From the NCBI GenBank assembly GCA_905479905.1, contig CAJQOK010000071.1:1-11149 (forward strand): 11,149 nt of DNA. The letters run 5' to 3'. The notes under the pieces are model-generated. The model saw only the letters and a list, made by a program, of their open reading frames with translations, had not been told where the DNA came from and ran no database searches. How positions within the stretch are numbered: the stretch's first letter is position 1; every line of letters starts with the position of its first letter. The position numbers were made by a program, and so were the translations under genes. Positions 6,250 through 11,149 of this stretch are shown one piece after another. The DNA comes from an uncultured Aliterella sp. GTDB taxonomy: Bacteria > Cyanobacteriota > Cyanobacteriia > Cyanobacteriales > Chroococcidiopsidaceae.

Positions 6250-7266
6250 ATGGCATATATTGGGATCTTTGGCGCGTTACTACAAGTTTTAATCTTTTCT
6301 GCGATCCCGCGTCCTGTACCACAAGATGTAATAGTTCAAATTGTTAAGCCCCCCGTAAAACTTGCGGCGGAGTTTTGGCAAGAAAAAAAGTTGAATGTAG
6401 ATACTATTAGCGGCGGTCATACAAGAGTAATACACACTGTGGCTTTTAGCCCCAATAGTCAAACGATCGCTAGTGGAAGCGGCGACAAAACAATCAAAGT
6501 TTGGAGCTTGAATCAAAAAAAACTGGCTTACACTTTGACAGGACATTCTAAGTGGGTAAATTCTGTTACTTTTAGCCCCGATGGCAAAATCTTAGCAAGC
6601 GGTAGTGGAGATCGCACAATCAAGCTCTGGAATTTACAAAATGGGCGACTAATTCGGACTATTTCGGGACACTCAGACTGGGTAAGCTCGGTAGTTTTTA
6701 GCCCCAATGGTAAAACTATTGTTAGTGGTAGTGGCGATAAAACTATTAAAGTATGGAATGCCCAAAATGGGCAACTTATTCGCACACTACTAGATCAAGG
6801 GGGGGTAACTTCTGTAGCTATTAGTCCTGATGGTCAAACTATTGCCAGTGGTAGCTATCGCAACACCGTTAAGCTGTGGGAACAAAGCAATGGTAAATTG
6901 CTGCATACTCTTTCTGGACACTTGCGACCGATTTATTCCGTAGCTTTTAGCCCCGATGGCAAAACTATTGCCAGTAGCAGCAATCAGGGAGAAATTAAAC
7001 TATGGAACCCCGAAAATGGTAAGTTACGCCATACACTTTTAGGGCATACTCAAGCAGTAAATGCGATCGCATTTACTGCCAATAGTCAAACCCTTGCAAG
7101 TGGTAGTGATGATCGCACTATCAAGTTCTGGAATCCAAATAAAGGCGAACTTATCCGCACTTTGAAAGATAATTTAGATGGGATTACCTCCGTAGCTTTT
7201 AGTCCTAATGACCGAGCTTTGGGGAGTGGTAGTAGAGATAAAACTATTAAAATTTGGGGTAAATAG
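6250..7266 (+). CDS. WD40 repeat protein, one seven-bladed propeller with N-terminal hydrophobic anchor
   Basis: 338 residues. The N-terminus (MAYIGIFGALLQVLIFSAIP) is a hydrophobic segment acting as signal peptide or membrane anchor, with no clear cleavage motif after it. Seven WD40 repeats follow, at about residues 55-97, 98-139, 140-181, 182-222, 223-264, 265-306 and 307-338. They show the usual GH start, VAFSPDGK turn, IASGSGDKTIK and VW or LW end. Repeats 4 and 7 lack the GH pair. Seven blades make one closed beta-propeller, a scaffold for protein binding; no enzyme domain is attached. The ATG has no Shine-Dalgarno match, but an in-frame TAG at 6193-6195 and the lack of other starts support it. 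The gene is divergent from the kinase, and cyanobacterial kinases are sometimes fused to WD40 propellers, so a partnership is plausible but unproven. Confidence 0.92.
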   Translation: MAYIGIFGALLQVLIFSAIPRPVPQDVIVQIVKPPVKLAAEFWQEKKLNVDTISGGHTRVIHTVAFSPNSQTIASGSGDKTIKVWSLNQKKLAYTLTGHSKWVNSVTFSPDGKILASGSGDRTIKLWNLQNGRLIRTISGHSDWVSSVVFSPNGKTIVSGSGDKTIKVWNAQNGQLIRTLLDQGGVTSVAISPDGQTIASGSYRNTVKLWEQSNGKLLHTLSGHLRPIYSVAFSPDGKTIASSSNQGEIKLWNPENGKLRHTLLGHTQAVNAIAFTANSQTLASGSDDRTIKFWNPNKGELIRTLKDNLDGITSVAFSPNDRALGSGSRDKTIKIWGK

Positions 7267-7281
7267 AGAAAAGAGTGAATT

Positions 7282-7315
7282 GGTAATGGGTAATGGGTAA
7301 TGGGTAATGGGTAAT
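7282..7315 (+). repeat. Heptamer short tandem repeat (GGTAATG)n
   Basis: Four complete copies of GGTAATG (7282-7309) plus a partial fifth (to 7315) begin 16 bases after the WD40 stop. Short tandemly repeated heptamers (STRR) are characteristic of many cyanobacterial intergenic regions. The role is unknown. Confidence 0.92.
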
Positions 7316-7373
7316 AATGAGCGAGCGGTTCCCAATGAGGAGGAGATAAGAGAGTAGAGACAAGGAAAAATCA

Positions 7374-7478
7374 TCACACTTTCAGCAACGCCGGATCAAC
7401 TGTATCTTGTTGAAATGCGATCGCTTGGGTAATCGCACTTTCTATATTCTTGACAAGCTTAACATTATGTGCTGATAA
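7374..7478 (-). pseudogene. Possible remnant of a gene 3' end
   Basis: On the minus strand, 34 codons without a stop or a start codon end at TGA (7374-7376). The translation looks protein-like: VKLVKNIESAITQAIAFQQD followed by TVDPALLKV. It carries a HIP1 site (7417-7424). With a stop just upstream (7479-7481) and no ATG, GTG or TTG in frame, it cannot be an independent gene. It may be the surviving tail of a deleted gene or chance; I do not recognise the family. Confidence 0.22.
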
Positions 7479-7479
7479 T
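7450..7479 (+). promoter_or_regulatory. Promoter of purA
   Basis: A perfect TTGACA (7450-7455) and GATAAT (7474-7479, five of six) lie 18 bases apart. Transcription would start about 30 bases before the purA TTG. This is the best promoter match in the window. Confidence 0.65.
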
Positions 7480-7506
7480 TATAGTTTGTGAAAACATTAC
7501 ATCTAA

Positions 7507-8850
<1,344 letters not shown>

Positions 8851-8887
8851 ATTTAGATAGTCAAATCGTTTATTTTAGTTGTGGATC

Positions 8888-9520
8888 ATGGAAATTACAG
8901 TTGAGTGTCAAAAACGCGCTGAAGGCAGCAAACCTAGAGCTTTACGCCGCGAAGGTTTAATTCCCGCTTCTTTGTACGGACATAAAGGTACAGAGTCAAT
9001 GATGTTGACAGTAAAGGCGAAAACCCTAGAAAAATTGTTAAAACAGGCTGGGGTAAATAGTACCGTTGTCGATCTAAATATTCCCGATTTGTCTTGGCGC
9101 GGTAAAACTTTGTTGCGGGAAGTGCAGATTCATCCAGTTAAAAGATGGGCTTATCATGTCAGCTTTTTTGCTTTGTCGGAGCAAGCAAGTGTAGAAGTAG
9201 AAGTACCTGTTCACTTTGTGGGCGAAGCTCCGGGAGTAAAGGTAGAAGGTGGCGTTTTAGACTTGGTGTTGATGCAGCTGGAAATCAAATGCGCCCCTGA
9301 CAATATCCCCGATGCGATTGAAGTTGATATTTCTGGGCTTCATCTCAAAGATATTTTATATGTCAGCGAACTTGTTTTACCCGCAGGAATTGTTGTTGTG
9401 GGCGATCCAGGGCGTGCGGTTGCTAGTGTTATACAGTCTACAGTTAGCGCCGAAGCAGAAGCAATTATCGAAGAAGCAGTAGCAGAGTCTGGATCTTCGG
9501 CTCCTACTCCATCAGTTTAA
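8888..9520 (+). CDS. rplY: Ribosomal protein bL25 (CTC/TL5 long form)
   Basis: Binds 5S rRNA in the large ribosomal subunit; long forms with an extra domain are also known as CTC, a general stress protein. Residues 1-95 are the L25 domain ([26 protein letters not shown], then [19 protein letters not shown]). Residues 100-182 form the TL5/CTC beta-domain ([23 protein letters not shown]). The end (183-210) is an acidic Glu/Ala tail, as in other bacterial long forms. ATG 8888 is chosen over TTG 8879: it starts [10 protein letters not shown], which is the usual family N-terminus, while the longer form adds only MWI. It follows purA by 37 bases on the same strand and is closed by a strong terminator 26 bases after the stop, so purA-rplY is probably a two-gene operon. 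Confidence 0.95.
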   Translation: MEITVECQKRAEGSKPRALRREGLIPASLYGHKGTESMMLTVKAKTLEKLLKQAGVNSTVVDLNIPDLSWRGKTLLREVQIHPVKRWAYHVSFFALSEQASVEVEVPVHFVGEAPGVKVEGGVLDLVLMQLEIKCAPDNIPDAIEVDISGLHLKDILYVSELVLPAGIVVVGDPGRAVASVIQSTVSAEAEAIIEEAVAESGSSAPTPSV

Positions 9521-9545
9521 GCAATTAGATTTGCCGTATTTTACT

Positions 9546-9572
9546 ACCAGGAGTCTAACTCCTGGTTTTTTT
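9546..9572 (+). terminator. Intrinsic terminator after rplY
   Basis: ACCAGGAGT (9546-9554) pairs perfectly with ACTCCTGGT (9558-9566) around a three-base loop, and the final T runs into a T-tract to 9572. It ends only 17 bases before the next gene's ATG. Confidence 0.93.
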
Positions 9573-9589
9573 ATAAAGTGAGAGAAATA

Positions 9590-11107
9590 ATGACATTAAT
9601 TGAGCAGATGTTAGAGCCGGGGTTTTATCCCCATGAAGTTATTGAGCCAATAACACTAATTCAAACTCATGTTTCTTATGTGTTTTTGACTGGGGATTAT
9701 GCCTATAAGGTGAAAAAATCTGTAAATTTTGGGTTTTTGGATTATTCAACATTAGAAAAGCGATCGCATTTTTGCCTTCAAGAGTTGGAGATGAATAAAC
9801 GCGGCGCACCGGAGCTTTATTTAGAGGTATTGCCCATAACTCAAACTGGGGATAAGTTTGGCTTGAGTGGAACCGGGGAAGCGGTAGAATACGTACTAAA
9901 AATGCGCCAGTTTCCTCAAGGTGCGTTACTCAGCGAGATGTTTGAAAATGGGACGCTAACCCAGTCGCATATGGAAGACTTAGGGCGGGTAGTGGCAAAA
10001 TACCACGAGCAATCGCAAAGTAGCGATCGCATTCGGACTTTTGGTGAAGTTGCTCAGGTGCGCCAAGCCATTGATGAGAATTACGAGCAAACCAAAAACT
10101 ATATTGGCAATCCGCAAACCGAGGCGCAGTACGCGCAAACGAAGGAATATACAGATAATTTCTTTGTTGGGCGGAGTGAATTATTTAGTAGTCGCATTGA
10201 AAACAATAAAATTCGAGAGTGTCACGGCGATTTGCACTTGAGAAACATTTGTTTGTGGAATGACAAAATTCTCTTATTCGACTGCATCGAATTTAACGAG
10301 CCGTTTCGCTTTGTCGATGTCATGTACGATGTAGCCTTTACAGTTATGGATTTGCAAGCCAGACAACGTCCAGATTTTGGCAATGCTTTTTTAAATACTT
10401 ACGCCGAACAAACGGGAGATTGGGAAGGATTGCAAGTATTGCCTTTGTATTTGAGCCGTCAAGCTTACGTTAGAGCCAAAGTAACATCTTTTTTACTAGA
10501 CGATCCGGGGATACCAGAAGCGGCAAAAGTAGAAGCGGCGGCTACAGCTAGTGGTTATTATAAATTGGCTTGGGAGTATACTAAACCCCGTCAAGGCAAG
10601 TTAATTTTGATGTCGGGCTTGTCGGGAGCGGGTAAAAGTACCACTGCAAAGCTTTTAGCGCGGAAATTAGATGCTATTCATCTGCGATCGGATGCGGTAC
10701 GCAAACATTTAGGTAATATTCCTTTATCAGAAAGAGGCAAAGAGGAGCTTTATAGCCCTGAAATGACCCAGAAAACCTACGATCGCTTGTTGGAATTAGG
10801 GGTAATGCTGGCTAATCAAGGTTTTACAGTGATTTTAGATGCCAAATATGATCGCGCGGCTTTAAGAACTAATGCTGTTGAAACTGCCACTGCTCAACAA
10901 TTGCCGTTGCAGATTATCCACTGTACGGCTCCTGTAGAGGTATTGCGCGATCGCTTGGCGGCTCGTCAGGGTGATATTGCCGATGCCACCGCCGACTTGT
11001 TAGAGTCTCAAATAGCACTTGCTGAAGCTTTTACGCCCCAAGAGCAAGCTTACGTGCAGACATTGGACACTACTAAGCCGATAGAGCCACAATTGGGGAA
11101 ATTATAA
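9590..11107 (+). CDS. Fused phosphotransferase-fold (APH-like) and P-loop kinase protein
   Basis: 505 residues from ATG 9590, preferred over GTG 9578 because the longer form only adds MREI and its start sits almost on the terminator; GAGAG (9580-9584) can serve as a weak ribosome site for the ATG. The N-terminal two-thirds resemble aminoglycoside phosphotransferase/COG2187 proteins: a nucleotide-lobe lysine region (GDYAYKVKKSVNFGFLDYST), the catalytic loop HGDLHLRN (212-219, Asp214) and the metal-binding aspartate in LLFDCIEF (Asp231). The C-terminal third is a P-loop kinase domain with Walker A GLSGAGKST (343-351) and a LRSDAVRKHLG segment. Such fusions are usually annotated as bifunctional aminoglycoside phosphotransferase/ATP-binding proteins. 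The substrate is unknown and nothing here points to antibiotic resistance. Three HIP1 sites lie within the gene, so it is well adapted to this genome. It is transcribed in the same direction as rplY but separated from it by a terminator. Confidence 0.9.
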   Translation: MTLIEQMLEPGFYPHEVIEPITLIQTHVSYVFLTGDYAYKVKKSVNFGFLDYSTLEKRSHFCLQELEMNKRGAPELYLEVLPITQTGDKFGLSGTGEAVEYVLKMRQFPQGALLSEMFENGTLTQSHMEDLGRVVAKYHEQSQSSDRIRTFGEVAQVRQAIDENYEQTKNYIGNPQTEAQYAQTKEYTDNFFVGRSELFSSRIENNKIRECHGDLHLRNICLWNDKILLFDCIEFNEPFRFVDVMYDVAFTVMDLQARQRPDFGNAFLNTYAEQTGDWEGLQVLPLYLSRQAYVRAKVTSFLLDDPGIPEAAKVEAAATASGYYKLAWEYTKPRQGKLILMSGLSGAGKSTTAKLLARKLDAIHLRSDAVRKHLGNIPLSERGKEELYSPEMTQKTYDRLLELGVMLANQGFTVILDAKYDRAALRTNAVETATAQQLPLQIIHCTAPVEVLRDRLAARQGDIADATADLLESQIALAEAFTPQEQAYVQTLDTTKPIEPQLGKL

Positions 11108-11149
11108 ATTAAAACGCGATCGCCCTAAATAACAGTTTGGGTTAGTATC

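Noticed and set aside
7174..7377. Minus-strand open frame across the WD40 end and heptamer array
   Set aside because: Its translation is mainly the heptamer repeat (ITHYPLPITN) and antisense WD40 sequence.
8879..8890. TTG 8879 as start of rplY
   Set aside because: It adds only MWI, has no ribosome site, and ATG 8888 matches the usual L25 N-terminus.

Overview
The window is a piece of cyanobacterial chromosome. The 8-base palindrome GCGATCGC (HIP1) occurs 12 times in 11.1 kb. The MiaB, PurA, L25 and GatD-like proteins have cyanobacterial sequence character, and a heptamer repeat of the type common in filamentous and related cyanobacteria is present. The genus cannot be fixed from the sequence alone. 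Most of the content is housekeeping or chromosomal core; I see no phage, transposase, CRISPR array or complete mobile element.

Left part (1-3072): the 5' end of miaB (tRNA methylthiotransferase) runs off the left edge on the minus strand. A 36-residue one-helix membrane protein (minus) and a 57-residue two-helix membrane protein (plus) follow, diverging from a shared AT-rich promoter. Next comes a stress-type protein that joins a YflT/GSP17M-like N-terminus and a glycine-rich hydrophobic middle to a ChaB-like C-terminus, closed by a strong terminator. After it lies a broken gene for an exported helical protein, with one frameshift in the signal peptide and one internal stop.

Middle (3073-7515): a tRNA-Val(GAC) gene is followed by a GatD-type glutamine amidotransferase. 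GatD converges on a large membrane-anchored serine/threonine kinase, and the two genes share a TTAA stop. The kinase has a cytoplasmic kinase domain, one membrane helix, a helical-repeat region and a very basic C-terminal tail with near-identical 57-bp tandem repeats. A seven-bladed WD40 protein with an N-terminal hydrophobic anchor is divergent from the kinase; the 231-bp space between them carries overlapping opposed promoter elements and palindromes. The gap before purA holds the heptamer array and a possible remnant of a gene end.

Right part (7516-11149): purA (TTG start, good upstream promoter) and rplY (L25/CTC) are probably co-transcribed and end at a strong terminator. Directly after it comes a fused phosphotransferase-fold/P-loop kinase protein of unknown substrate.

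The genes do not form one pathway. The likely functional groupings are purA-rplY as an operon and the kinase/WD40 pair as a possible signalling unit (inference). Nothing here amounts to a clearly new system; the most unusual items are the kinase tail, the YflT-ChaB fusion and the decaying exported-protein gene.
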